NCBI GenBank assembly: GCA_934457235.1
Contig: CAKSHT010000007.1
Coordinates: 1 to 31,126 of the forward strand
Reading direction: 5' to 3'
DNA length: 31,126 nt
Source of the DNA: an uncultured Oscillospiraceae bacterium
GTDB lineage: Bacteria; Bacillota; Clostridia; Oscillospirales; Ruminococcaceae
Of the stretch, positions 1 to 8,052 are shown one piece after another. Position 1 is the first letter of the stretch; the number at the start of each line of letters is the position of its first letter. Position numbers and translations under genes: made by a program. The notes under the pieces are model-generated. The model did no database searches. It was not told the origin of the DNA and saw only the letters and a program-made list of their open reading frames with translations.

Positions 1-52
1 ATGGATTTCAAATGCCCGCTTCGCGGGCAAAAGATACTTTTTCGACAAGCTG

Positions 53-79
53 AAACGCTGCCAGATGGCAGCGTTTTTT
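53..79 (+). terminator. Rho-independent terminator of a gene left of the window
   Basis: The arms AAACGCTGCC (53-62) and GGCAGCGTTT (67-76) form a perfect 10-bp stem with a 4-base loop, and a run of six T (74-79) follows on the plus strand. This is a textbook intrinsic terminator for a plus-strand gene ending left of the window. It may also help stop the convergent minus-strand operon ending at 92, although the minus-strand T tract is only TTT. Confidence 0.75.
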
Positions 80-91
80 ATTTTAAGTTTT

Positions 92-799
92 TTAAATCTC
101 CGAAATATCCATCACGCGGGAAAGTCCGTCCTCGGTCTGTTCAAACAGCATACGGAGCTTTCTGCCGCCGAATTCAGCGACTATCACGTTTTCATCCGTG
201 GTGAACGGAGTTCCGTTCTGATATAGGAAGCCTGCCGCAAGAAGCCGATGATCGCAGTAAAATCCGCTGATTATCTCAATGAACTGACGCACGAATTCCT
301 GTATTTCCGCCGGCGCGAAAATCTCTCCGGGAAGCCCCGAAACGGCTACGAACGCCGCTCCGCCGTCGTATGGGCAGCGGTAGTAGCAGAGGTTCTCATC
401 GGATACTCCAACGCTTATCATCGCGAGATTGTGTCCGGTGTGAAGCTCGTCAAGCATGAATTTTCCGGTCTGGAATTCCGCGAGATCAGGCAGCGCTTTT
501 TTTGCACGGCGGGATATCGCAACGGATCTTTCGGGAAGTCCGCTTTCCGTGTGCGCCCAGCTCCATAGCCATGTACCCTGTATTTCGGATTCCGTGCCGA
601 GCACTCCGGCGTCGAATTCGCGGTCGCCGAAGCGGATAATGCCTTTCATCGGGTCAAGCCCCCAGACGTTGTTTCCGACCACAAGTTCTCCCATTCTGTT
701 CTGGCAGAGGAACGCCCGTCCCGCGGACAGCGAGAGCATGTCAAGCATGTTTGTTTTGTCGAACCAGACGGGACAGTCCAGCAGTGATAATTTCTCCAT
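92..799 (-). CDS. DUF6882-like hypothetical protein
   Basis: A 235-aa soluble protein of unknown function. The segment GTWLWSWAH (about residues 75-83), preceded by a short beta-rich stretch, resembles the conserved core of DUF6882 proteins, which have no assigned activity. I see no signal peptide, membrane segment or catalytic motif. The ATG at 799 lies two bases after the stop of the preceding gene, and GGGGTG near that stop can serve as its ribosome site, so the two are probably translationally coupled. It is the last gene of the minus-strand operon that begins with the mannosylglucose phosphorylase. The family assignment rests on one recalled motif and is tentative; the reading frame itself is well supported by its position. 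Confidence 0.6.
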   Translation of the reverse strand: MEKLSLLDCPVWFDKTNMLDMLSLSAGRAFLCQNRMGELVVGNNVWGLDPMKGIIRFGDREFDAGVLGTESEIQGTWLWSWAHTESGLPERSVAISRRAKKALPDLAEFQTGKFMLDELHTGHNLAMISVGVSDENLCYYRCPYDGGAAFVAVSGLPGEIFAPAEIQEFVRQFIEIISGFYCDHRLLAAGFLYQNGTPFTTDENVIVAEFGGRKLRMLFEQTEDGLSRVMDISEI

Positions 800-801
800 A
801 G

Positions 802-1161
802 TTACACCCCGATATTGATATTCTGACCGAATTTTCTGAGGATATCCCGCATGAGCACCTTGTCTATGCAGTACATGCGGCTGTGCCCGCGCGGGAGGTC
901 GTCAACCCGCAGTTCAAAGCGCATGTATATCTCAGAAAAATCCTCCGCATAGTAGAATGTGCAGAGCAGGTATTTGTTCTTTGTTGCGTAGTAGTTCACC
1001 GGCGTGAAGCTGAGCACGGTGCGCATGTCATGGTCGAGCTGCTGCTCCATATCCGCCATGCTCAGCGGTTCAAACTGCACCTTTTTGGTGAGTGGCAGGC
1101 TTTCCGCGCGCTTTTCTTCCTCGGTCTTGCCGATCTTTGCTTTTTTAAGGAACCCGAACAT
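802..1161 (-). CDS. Small hypothetical protein
   Basis: A 119-aa protein that I do not recognise. It starts MFGFLKKAK with a charged, probably helical N-terminal third, followed by a mixed alpha/beta region containing CTFYYAEDF and FELRVDDLPRG. There is no signal peptide, membrane helix or Cys/His metal cluster. The open frame extends further upstream, but the ATG at 1161 is chosen because GAGGGG sits just before it. Its start follows the GH26-like gene stop by ten bases, and its own stop is two bases before the DUF6882-like start. Its job is unknown; the position suggests it is co-expressed with both neighbours. Confidence 0.6.
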   Translation of the reverse strand: MFGFLKKAKIGKTEEEKRAESLPLTKKVQFEPLSMADMEQQLDHDMRTVLSFTPVNYYATKNKYLLCTFYYAEDFSEIYMRFELRVDDLPRGHSRMYCIDKVLMRDILRKFGQNINIGV

Positions 1162-1171
1162 ATTGCACCCC

Positions 1172-2767
1172 TCAATCCTGGAACGCGTATTCTTCAAAGT
1201 CCGGAAGCTCATCAAGCGTTATGCAGAGCGTTCCGTTGTATGCGTCGTGAAGCGACTGCCAGCTGGTGTATTTTTCCGAGAGGTCGCCGCGGCTGTCGAT
1301 TATTGCACTTCCGCTTGCTATCGAGAACCACAGCCACATAGCGTTGTCGCGGTTCATGTAGTCCGCCGACGGTAGCTTGTCGCAGGCGGTTATCGCCAGT
1401 GCCTTGGGTACGTCCTCGGTCATGTCGGCGAGCACGGTAAATCTGTCCGCAAAGGAGGACGCGCTGTCCTCAAAGAAGCTCTGCCCGATGATGTCGCAGT
1501 ACTCTTCGCCGGGGAAGTAGTCGGCGTCGCTGCCGTTCCATATCCATACGAGGTTGTTCAGCGAATAGTACTTGTCCAGGCGGTTGAATATCAGCTTCCA
1601 GAGCCACTTGTAACTGGTTGCGTTGCCGCTCCACCAGTACATGCTGCTGTCGCCGTCCGGTATCGGCTGGAAAACCACCGGGATACCCGCCGTGCGGAAC
1701 TGCACCAGAGCCTGTGCCACGGCGTCGATATCCTTAACCAGCGCGATGGTGCTTTCGGTGACAAGCCCGCTGTCCAGCAGGGATTCAAGCTCCTCGTCGT
1801 CAGCCATCGAGATATCGCGCTCGGTCACGGCGTCGGCGAGGATCATATCGGAGCTGTCCGCATAATAGGACGGCTTGCCCTCCGGTGCATACCAGTGCCA
1901 GCCGAAAGAAACTATACCGCCGTTCTGTCCCCATTCCATCGCCAACTTGAGTTCATTGTCGGCGGTCTCCTTGTTTGTGGCGTAGACCGCGGTCGTGGAG
2001 TACATCAGGTCCCCTGTGCGCATGGCGGGGGAGCGCCCGATTTCGGTGGTAACTGCGTCTATTTCGGCGTTGGAGCCGGGAGTCACGCACTGCCCGGTGA
2101 TAGTGCGTTTGCCGTAATTATCGGCAAAGAACCGCATAAGTCCCAGGGTAGAAACGGAAGTGCCCGTGCTAACCGCAGATTTTGAGATGTAGTAAGCGCT
2201 TCCGGAAACCCTTGTGGAATTGTTGACGGTGATGTAATCCAGGGCGGCGCTGCCGGAGATCACTTCAAATGTAAGGATATCTGCGCCGGCAGTGAGGTAA
2301 ACATGGTCTATCGCGAACATCGTGAACTCCGTGGATTCAGACGCCGGAATGTAGTACGCTCCGACCACCTCGTTGGCGGTCTTGAGCCGCACGACGGCTC
2401 CGGTGTAGGAGTGCGCGGCAATCGCTATGCAGTATTCCTGGGAGGTATCCGGGGAAACTATGTGACCCAGCTTCATTCCCTCGTCGAGCACGATATAGCC
2501 CTTGCCGTCGAATTCGCCGTCAGTGCGGACGTTTCCGCTGAACGAGCCGCCCTCGGCGTTCAGCTTCACGGAAAATTCCATGTTCTCCATCGGGTACTGC
2601 TTTGCTGGGACTTCGTCGTAATTTATTGCTTCAGAGGAACTGCCAGGCTCAGTCGTGCCTTCTTCTGAGGACGGCGCCGGGGAAGCAAGCTCCCTGTCCG
2701 GGACTGCGGTGCAGCCGCACAGCAGCGAAGCCGCAGCCGCCAGCGCGGTTATTCTTTTGATCTTCAT
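1172..2767 (-). CDS. Lipoprotein with CBM35-like domain and GH26-like fold, probably catalytically dead
   Basis: A 531-aa exported lipoprotein. The N-terminus is basic plus hydrophobic and ends in a lipobox-like LCGC (lipidated Cys 19), followed by a Ser/Glu/Pro linker to about residue 60. Residues about 71-183 look like a CBM35-type beta-sandwich, ending in LDYITVNN. Residues about 196-511 follow GH26 beta-mannanases: GGIVSFGWHWYAP, VVFQPIPDGDSSMYWWSG, YFPGEEYCDIIG and ALAITACDKLPS all align with family signatures. The acid/base region usually reads RPxHExxG but here is QPIPDGDS (His to Pro 370, Glu to Asp 371). The nucleophile region usually reads ALTECG but here is AITACD (Glu to Ala 461). 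It is therefore probably a carbohydrate-binding pseudoenzyme. ATG 2767 is preferred over upstream TTG 2794 and ATG 2779 because CCGGAG precedes it and the signal peptide then has normal length. Confidence 0.8.
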   Translation of the reverse strand: MKIKRITALAAAASLLCGCTAVPDRELASPAPSSEEGTTEPGSSSEAINYDEVPAKQYPMENMEFSVKLNAEGGSFSGNVRTDGEFDGKGYIVLDEGMKLGHIVSPDTSQEYCIAIAAHSYTGAVVRLKTANEVVGAYYIPASESTEFTMFAIDHVYLTAGADILTFEVISGSAALDYITVNNSTRVSGSAYYISKSAVSTGTSVSTLGLMRFFADNYGKRTITGQCVTPGSNAEIDAVTTEIGRSPAMRTGDLMYSTTAVYATNKETADNELKLAMEWGQNGGIVSFGWHWYAPEGKPSYYADSSDMILADAVTERDISMADDEELESLLDSGLVTESTIALVKDIDAVAQALVQFRTAGIPVVFQPIPDGDSSMYWWSGNATSYKWLWKLIFNRLDKYYSLNNLVWIWNGSDADYFPGEEYCDIIGQSFFEDSASSFADRFTVLADMTEDVPKALAITACDKLPSADYMNRDNAMWLWFSIASGSAIIDSRGDLSEKYTSWQSLHDAYNGTLCITLDELPDFEEYAFQD

Positions 2768-2786
2768 CAGCTGTATCATCTCCGGT

Positions 2787-4862
2787 TTAATCAATCACGA
2801 TGTCGTCGCCGGGGTGTATCGTTTCGTCCAGCCGGGCGAGCTTGCCGTTTATGGTGACGGTCGCAGAGCCTGCGAGAAGCCCGGTCGGGTCATCGGAAAA
2901 CGCCGCCAGGATATCAAGGAACACTGGCTGACGCCCTGCTTCCGCCGGGAATGTCACGGACATTCCGTTAAAGATTATAGGCACTCCTGCGCCCTCGGTT
3001 TTCTCTGGGTTCTCGGAACTTTCAGCGGTTTCACTGAGTACGTCCGGAGCTTCCTTGGCGGTCTGTGTGGATATCTCGTCGCCGTCACGGAGAATGTATC
3101 CGGGTGTTTCGGCGGCTCCGTTCACAAGCGCGGTTTCCTGTCCGGGGGCTTCCTGCGCCAGCAGTTCGCCGAGGGTCTCCAGGCGGACGTGATGTAACAC
3201 CGCGCCGTTCTCAATGTCTGCGTCAGACGCGGTGGAAACGCCGTTTACAAGTATGTAATTTCCGGCGGTGACGTTTCTGCCGTCAAGGGTAACAGCGGCG
3301 ATGTTCATTCCAGACATGTCGTACTGGTCGGAGAGCAGCGCGGCTGCGTCCTCGCCGGGCACCGCCGGGACTATAGTCACTTCATCGCCCTTGCGAACCT
3401 GCGAATTAAGCGAGCACGGCTTACCGTTGAGGGTCATTTCGGACGGAACGCTCGGCGTACCGCGCAGCATGACCTTTTCGCCGTCAGCAGTGAACACAAG
3501 TCCCTTGCCGGAGCGCGCCATGAGCTGTTCCGGCTTTATCCCGCCAAGGCTGCACAGCTCGAACACCGTGAGTCTGCGGGTATCCAGTGCGCGTATCTTC
3601 CTGCCGTTGAGGGTTATTGTCGTGAAGTCGTACTTCACGCCCTCGGAAGCGGTTATCGCGATACCGACCGGCGTAGCGTGTTCAGTCCCTATCTCGATGG
3701 ATTTCGGCGCGGTTATGCCGCGTATCATCTCGCGGGTGCCGACAGCGACGCGGGCGGGGTCAAGTCCCAGTCCTCTTGCGACAAGCTCCGGGAGTCCCGG
3801 CAGCTTGCTTCCGCCGCCGACCAGGAACACCGCCTGGGGCACTTCGCCGTTAGCTGCGAGGATCTCAGTGCATATCGTCTGCGCAAGCTCCTCCTTTGCA
3901 GGGCGGAGTATCTCCTGCACTCGCTCGGCGGTGACGGTATGGTGTACGAAAAGAATATCCGTGTATTCTGTCTGCGGGTCGGGGCAGGTTTTTATGCGCT
4001 CGGCTTCGTTGAAATCCACCAGCAGCTGCTTCATCAGTGCTTCAGTCATTTCGTCGCCGGCGATGGTCGCCATACCGTACGCTGTGATACTGCCGTCCCT
4101 GGACGCAGCGACATCCGAAGTTCCTGCGCCGATATCGCACATCACGACGTTTATCAGCCTGAGCTCCTTTGGAACTACCGCGTTTATCGCGGCGATAGGC
4201 TCCAGGGTAAGTCCTGCGGTCTCAAGCCCCGCGAGATCGACTGCGGCGCACAGGCTCTCCACGACGTACGCCGGGAGGAACGCAGCTATTACCTCGGTCA
4301 CAAGTGAGTTTCCGCGGTGTCCCTCTGGCTTGCTGACCTTATAGCCGTCCAGCGTGAGGGAGATGACGCTGTGTCCCACGCAGTAGAACGACGAAGTTTC
4401 GTTCTCGGCGGTAAAAGCTTCCTCGGCGGAGCGCACTGTCTCCAGTTCAGCATCGCGGATATCCTCGGCGGATATCACGCGCCTTGACGAAACGTCGTGC
4501 GCGCTGCTGTGACGCAGGGTCTTTAATGCGCGTCCGGCGGCGGCTATGCACACCCGCTGGAGCTTTATCAGCTGACGGCGCTCCAGCGCGGTCCTCACGG
4601 ATTTCACCACTGCTGCCACCGCGTCGATATCCTCTATCTGACCATCGGTCATAGAGCGGCTTTCGTGCGCCTGGGTCTCCATGTCGATGAGCTTGTAGCC
4701 GTCCGCGGTCTTTTCAGCAAGAACGCCGACGACGGTGCGCGTTCCGATATCCAGCGCAAAGATGATGTCACCCTGCTGCTTTTTGGTGCGGCGGGGCGAG
4801 GTTTTTCTGGTCGTGGTCTTTGCTGTGGACTTTGTGGTGGTGCGTGGTTTTTTCTGTTCCAT
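2787..4862 (-). CDS. FtsA-like actin-fold ATPase with C-terminal beta-grasp-like modules
   Basis: A 691-aa cytoplasmic protein. Residues 1-30 are an extremely basic, Thr-rich tail. Residues 31-405 carry the actin/FtsA ATPase signatures: phosphate-1 loop ALDIGTRTVVG (36-46), phosphate-2 loop CDIGAGTSD (242-250) and adenosine motif VGGGSKLPG (348-356). FtsA proper is about 420 aa. Here roughly 280 further residues hold repeated small beta modules, each with xTLNGK or xTINGK strands and a later GDEVTIVP or GDDIVID strand (around 415-500, 520-590 and 640-691), suggesting tandem beta-grasp domains. I do not see the amphipathic membrane-targeting helix usual in FtsA. It is annotated in relatives as a cell division FtsA-domain protein; its real role (cytoskeletal scaffold or envelope assembly) is not established here. 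AAGGA precedes the start. Confidence 0.82.
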   Translation of the reverse strand: MEQKKPRTTTKSTAKTTTRKTSPRRTKKQQGDIIFALDIGTRTVVGVLAEKTADGYKLIDMETQAHESRSMTDGQIEDIDAVAAVVKSVRTALERRQLIKLQRVCIAAAGRALKTLRHSSAHDVSSRRVISAEDIRDAELETVRSAEEAFTAENETSSFYCVGHSVISLTLDGYKVSKPEGHRGNSLVTEVIAAFLPAYVVESLCAAVDLAGLETAGLTLEPIAAINAVVPKELRLINVVMCDIGAGTSDVAASRDGSITAYGMATIAGDEMTEALMKQLLVDFNEAERIKTCPDPQTEYTDILFVHHTVTAERVQEILRPAKEELAQTICTEILAANGEVPQAVFLVGGGSKLPGLPELVARGLGLDPARVAVGTREMIRGITAPKSIEIGTEHATPVGIAITASEGVKYDFTTITLNGRKIRALDTRRLTVFELCSLGGIKPEQLMARSGKGLVFTADGEKVMLRGTPSVPSEMTLNGKPCSLNSQVRKGDEVTIVPAVPGEDAAALLSDQYDMSGMNIAAVTLDGRNVTAGNYILVNGVSTASDADIENGAVLHHVRLETLGELLAQEAPGQETALVNGAAETPGYILRDGDEISTQTAKEAPDVLSETAESSENPEKTEGAGVPIIFNGMSVTFPAEAGRQPVFLDILAAFSDDPTGLLAGSATVTINGKLARLDETIHPGDDIVID

Positions 4863-4895
4863 TATATTGTCCTTATTTGTTGGCGTTGTCGTTTG

Positions 4896-5558
4896 TCAGT
4901 CCTTCAGACGGAGTATGCGGCGCAGCTCCCTTTCGGCGGTGCCGAGGGTGACTACAAGCAGCTTGTCGCCGCTGTGCAGCCGCGTCTGTCCGCGTGGGAT
5001 TATCGTCCTGCCATCGCGGTTGATACAGCATACGCTGCACGACTGCGGCAGGTTTATTTCCATCAGCGAGCTGCCGGCAAGCTTGTAGTTTTCCGGCAGG
5101 TCTATCTGCACCAGGGAAGCGTCTCCGTCGTTTAGCGCAATTAACTCGCGTATCGCGGAGATATCTACTTCGCGCTGGAGGTTCTGGATAATGAAGTCCG
5201 TGGCGGACACCACGGTATCCACTCCCAGTGAGCGCAGCGCGGCGGTGTTGTTGGGATTGTTGACCTTTGCGACGGTCTTTTTCACGCCGAATATCTTCTT
5301 GGCGGTCTGGCAGCATACGAGGTTGCTTTCATCGCGCCCGGTGACTGCCGCCACGACATCGGCGTCTTCAGCCCCGGCGGTACGCAGGACGTTCTGCGAG
5401 GTGCCGTCGCCGCAGCACACCCGGACGTCCAGGAGATCAGCGCACATACGGCACTGCTCCTTGTCCTGCTCGATTATTACTGTTTCGTGTCCCTGGCCGC
5501 GCAGCGTTTTGGCAAGGTAGAAGCCTACCTTGCCGCCGCCAACGATTATCGTTTTCAT
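4896..5558 (-). CDS. TrkA/KtrA-family potassium channel regulatory (RCK) protein
   Basis: A 220-aa cytoplasmic RCK protein. The RCK_N Rossmann domain (about 1-130) has the nucleotide motif GGGKVG at residues 7-12 and an acidic residue after the second strand (IIEQD). The RCK_C domain (about 135-220) ends in the usual PRGQTRLHSGDKLLVV strand pattern. Single-RCK proteins of this length (KtrA/KtrC type, about 220 aa) form octameric rings that gate a KtrB/TrkH membrane channel in response to ATP/ADP or NAD(H), and some bind cyclic di-AMP through RCK_C. No channel subunit is encoded in the window, so the partner must lie elsewhere. GGAGGG precedes the ATG, and 33-bp gaps separate it from the Nudix gene upstream and the FtsA-like gene downstream. 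Confidence 0.88.
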   Translation of the reverse strand: MKTIIVGGGKVGFYLAKTLRGQGHETVIIEQDKEQCRMCADLLDVRVCCGDGTSQNVLRTAGAEDADVVAAVTGRDESNLVCCQTAKKIFGVKKTVAKVNNPNNTAALRSLGVDTVVSATDFIIQNLQREVDISAIRELIALNDGDASLVQIDLPENYKLAGSSLMEINLPQSCSVCCINRDGRTIIPRGQTRLHSGDKLLVVTLGTAERELRRILRLKD

Positions 5559-5591
5559 AAGTGCCCTCCGGAATTAAGGCTTGTTCTGCTG

Positions 5592-6137
5592 TTATTCCGC
5601 CTTGTCAAGACCGTCGATACCACGGCTGATCTCAATGACGCGCTGTCTGAGGTCGCTTCCGCGGTTTTCAAGCCATTTTGCTACGGTGCGGGTGGTCTGA
5701 CCATTCAGCGCCATTTCCTCCAGACGTTCGAACGTTACCCACTTCGCGGCGCATACCTCCGTGGATTGCAGCCGCAGTCTGTCAAGGCTGACGTCCTTGT
5801 GGACGATATAGAAATCCCGGAGCATACTGTCGGTGGTGAGCGTCCACTCAAGACTTATCTCACCGGGATACGCTCGGATACCAGTTTCCTCGAATAACTC
5901 ACGGACGGCGGCCTCGCGGCTGGTTTCGCCGCTTATCGCGCAGCCACCGCTGCATTCCCATCTGCCGCCGCTGGTTTTTTGCGGCACGCGCTGGGTCAGC
6001 AGTATCTCTCCGTGGCTGTTCACCGACATTATCTGCACCACGATGTGATATTCACCGTGTGGGATAGGCGCGCCGCGCTGGATCTTTCTGCCCAGCCTGC
6101 GGCGGTCTGCGGTGTACAGGTCGAAGTATTCCGTCAT
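5592..6137 (-). CDS. Nudix hydrolase (IDI/YfcD-like)
   Basis: A 181-aa Nudix protein. The Nudix box is intact: G65-x5-E71-x7-R79-E80-L-F-E83-E84-T-G86-I, which supplies the Mg2+-binding glutamates for hydrolysis of a nucleoside diphosphate linked to X. The N-terminal sequence ([15 protein letters not shown], then [10 protein letters not shown]) and the C-terminal helix resemble the YfcD / isopentenyl-diphosphate isomerase-like subgroup, so the substrate cannot be named. Its ATG overlaps the stop of the phosphorylase gene by four bases (ATGA), indicating translational coupling and possibly a related role such as handling sugar-phosphate or nucleotide-sugar products. That functional link is inference from position only. 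Confidence 0.88.
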   Translation of the reverse strand: MTEYFDLYTADRRRLGRKIQRGAPIPHGEYHIVVQIMSVNSHGEILLTQRVPQKTSGGRWECSGGCAISGETSREAAVRELFEETGIRAYPGEISLEWTLTTDSMLRDFYIVHKDVSLDRLRLQSTEVCAAKWVTFERLEEMALNGQTTRTVAKWLENRGSDLRQRVIEISRGIDGLDKAE

Positions 6138-7321
6138 GCCTTGCGCTCTCCGGAGAGGTTCTTGGCGATAAGTCCGCAGCGCTGCTTTACGCAGTCAGCG
6201 GAGCGCAGCGGGTCGGACGGTGTGTTGAATGTGTAGTCCATGAGCTGCTCGATGGTGGTGGAAGCCACGTGGAGCCTTGTGTCGGAGGAAGCGTAGTAGA
6301 TGTATACGCTGCCGTCCTCGCGTACGATGGCGCCGTTGGTGAACGCAACGTTGGAAACGTCGCCGACGCGCTCGATACCATGCGGAGCGATGAACAGACC
6401 GGACGGGCTTGCGATGAGCTTGGACGGGTCGTTAAGGTCGGTAGCAAACACGTAAATTACATAGCGCAGACCGGCAGCGGTGTTTCTTACGCCGTGTGCA
6501 ATGTGTATCCAGCCCTTGGGGGTCTTTATCGGAACAGCGCCGGCGCCGTTCTTGACCTCGGTGATGGTGTGGTAAATTCTCGGAGAGATGACGACCTCGT
6601 CGGTGCAGAGCACGGGGTTAGTGATATCCTTGCAGAGAGCGAAGCATACGCCTCCGCCGGAGCCGGTGGAGATGAAGTCGTCCTGCGGACGTGTGTAGAA
6701 CGCGTACATTCCGTTTACGAACTCAGGGTGGAGTACGACGTTTCTCTGCTGCGGGGACTTGGAGATGAGGTTCGGCAGACGTTCCCATGTAACGAGGTCC
6801 TTTGTGCGGACGATACCAGCCTGTGCGGTCGCAGCGGAGAGGTCGGGGTTCTCCTTGTCCTTGCTCTCGGAGCAGAACACGCCGTATATCCAGCCGTCCT
6901 CGTGCTGCGTCAGACGCATGTCGTACACATTTGTTTCATCGGGGCAGGTGTCCGGGAGGATAACGGGATAATCACGGAATTTGAAGCCCTCTGTCGGCTT
7001 GTCGCTCTCTGCAACAGCGAAGAAGGACTTTCTGTCAGCGCCCTCCACGCGGGCTACCAGGCAGTACTTTCCGTTGAGATAAACTGCGCCGGAGTTCATA
7101 ACGGCGTTTACGCCCAGACGTTCCATGAGGTTCGGGTTATCGTTGTATGACAGGTCATAGCGCCAGATGATTGGTGCGTGAGCCGCGGTCAGCACCGGGT
7201 TCTGGTATCTTGTATAAATTCCGTTGTAGAAATCGGAAGCAGGGTTGTGGCGCTTGATAAGCTCCTCCTGATCTCTTTCGAGCTTTAAAAGACGCGCATT
7301 GAATTCTTCTCTTGTAAGCAT
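6134..7321 (-). CDS. GH130 4-O-beta-D-mannosyl-D-glucose phosphorylase
   Basis: A 395-aa cytoplasmic GH130 enzyme closely resembling, from memory, Ruminococcus albus RaMP1. The family catalyses phosphorolysis of 4-O-beta-D-mannosyl-D-glucose to mannose 1-phosphate and glucose, the last step of mannan or glucomannan oligosaccharide use. The hallmark [17 protein letters not shown] contains the conserved general-acid Asp (D134), and [27 protein letters not shown] and [12 protein letters not shown] match the five-bladed propeller. The frame is open to 7366, but ATG 7321 is chosen because AGAAAGGA sits six bases before it and the N-terminus ([11 protein letters not shown]) then matches the family. 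It is the first gene behind the promoter at 7388-7416 and overlaps the Nudix gene by four bases. The cellobiose 2-epimerase that usually supplies this pathway is not in the window. Confidence 0.92.
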   Translation of the reverse strand: MLTREEFNARLLKLERDQEELIKRHNPASDFYNGIYTRYQNPVLTAAHAPIIWRYDLSYNDNPNLMERLGVNAVMNSGAVYLNGKYCLVARVEGADRKSFFAVAESDKPTEGFKFRDYPVILPDTCPDETNVYDMRLTQHEDGWIYGVFCSESKDKENPDLSAATAQAGIVRTKDLVTWERLPNLISKSPQQRNVVLHPEFVNGMYAFYTRPQDDFISTGSGGGVCFALCKDITNPVLCTDEVVISPRIYHTITEVKNGAGAVPIKTPKGWIHIAHGVRNTAAGLRYVIYVFATDLNDPSKLIASPSGLFIAPHGIERVGDVSNVAFTNGAIVREDGSVYIYYASSDTRLHVASTTIEQLMDYTFNTPSDPLRSADCVKQRCGLIAKNLSGERKA

Positions 7322-7387
7322 AGTTTTCCTTTCTGTCCGGGCATCATTCAGATATGATCCCAGCATATAAAATCAATATACTTTTTT

Positions 7388-7416
7388 ATTATAGCATACT
7401 TTCCGGAATATTTCAA
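7388..7416 (-). promoter_or_regulatory. Sigma-A promoter of the GH130-led minus-strand operon
   Basis: Read on the minus strand, TTGAAA (7416-7411), a 17-bp spacer and TATAAT (7393-7388), with TG one base before the -10 (extended -10). The start of transcription would be near 7380, about 60 bases before the ATG at 7321. Confidence 0.75.
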
Positions 7417-7418
7417 GG

Positions 7419-7447
7419 TTGACAGCAAAGAAAATTAGATATATAAT
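7419..7447 (+). promoter_or_regulatory. Sigma-A promoter of yfcE-whiA
   Basis: Perfect consensus: TTGACA (7419-7424), 17-bp spacer, TATAAT (7442-7447). The transcription start would fall near 7454, at the upstream in-frame ATG, which argues for translation from ATG 7496. Its -35 hexamer is two bases from the -35 hexamer of the divergent promoter. Confidence 0.85.
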
Positions 7448-7495
7448 AAGGTTATGACCCGGAAACGGGCATTATTTGTTAAAGGAATGATAAAC

Positions 7496-8041
7496 ATGAA
7501 GTTAATGTTCGCGTCTGATATACACGGCTCGGCGCTTTTCTGCGAAAGAATGCTGGAGGCTTTCCGCCGCGAGGGAGCCGGGCGGCTCTGCCTGCTGGGG
7601 GATATCCTCTACCACGGACCGCGCAACGACCTGCCGGAGGGTCACGACCCGAAAAAGGTGATAGCGCTGCTCAATCCGATGAAGAGCAGGTTACTGTGCG
7701 TCCGCGGAAACTGCGACACCGAGGTGGATCAGATGGTACTTGAATTCCCGGTGCTGGCGGATTACGCGCTGATTTACGACCAGGGACGGTGCTTCTATCT
7801 CACCCACGGGCATCACTTTAATCCGAATGCGCTGCCGCCGCTGTGCCCTGGGGACGTGCTGATAAACGGTCACACGCACGTATTTAAGGCGGAATGCGTG
7901 GACGGTATTCACTGCCTTAACGACGGCTCGGTTTCCCTGCCAAAGGAGGGCAAGCCGCGGAGTTACATGATATACGAGGACGGTACGTTCACGATAAAGC
8001 AGCTGGAAAGCGGTGAGCCGCTCCTTACTTACAGCCTGTGA
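7496..8041 (+). CDS. yfcE: YfcE-type metallophosphodiesterase
   Basis: A 181-aa calcineurin-like phosphoesterase. Metal-ligand motifs appear in order: SDIHGS (D8, H10), LGDILYHGPRND (D36), GNCDTEVD, LTHGHHF and NGHTHV. This set and length match YfcE/MJ0936-type phosphodiesterases, which use Mn2+ and hydrolyse model phosphodiesters in vitro; the physiological substrate is not settled. The start at 7496 is preferred over ATG 7454 because AAAGGA lies nine bases before it, the family N-terminus is MKLMFASDIHG, and the promoter places the RNA 5' end at about 7454. The gene precedes whiA by eleven bases, so the two are co-transcribed. Confidence 0.9.
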   Translation: MKLMFASDIHGSALFCERMLEAFRREGAGRLCLLGDILYHGPRNDLPEGHDPKKVIALLNPMKSRLLCVRGNCDTEVDQMVLEFPVLADYALIYDQGRCFYLTHGHHFNPNALPPLCPGDVLINGHTHVFKAECVDGIHCLNDGSVSLPKEGKPRSYMIYEDGTFTIKQLESGEPLLTYSL

Positions 8042-8052
8042 TGGAGGTATAA

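Noticed and set aside
13..29. Short TGCCCGC/GCGGGCA hairpin at the left edge as a minus-strand terminator
   Set aside because: The stem is 7 bp and the following minus-strand sequence has no T run beyond TTT. It may belong to the 3' end of the gene left of the window.
1..204. A 67-codon frame starting at base 1
   Set aside because: It runs straight through the perfect terminator at 53-79 and resembles no family. The true upstream gene ends outside the window.
3268..4344. A 358-codon plus-strand frame inside the FtsA-like gene
   Set aside because: It is Ser/Pro-rich low-complexity sequence typical of an antisense shadow. The minus-strand frame carries clear ATPase motifs.
7478..7498. TTGTTAA-like clostridial Rex site before yfcE
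   Set aside because: Only one half-site is good, and the sequence includes the ribosome site and start codon, which explains it better.
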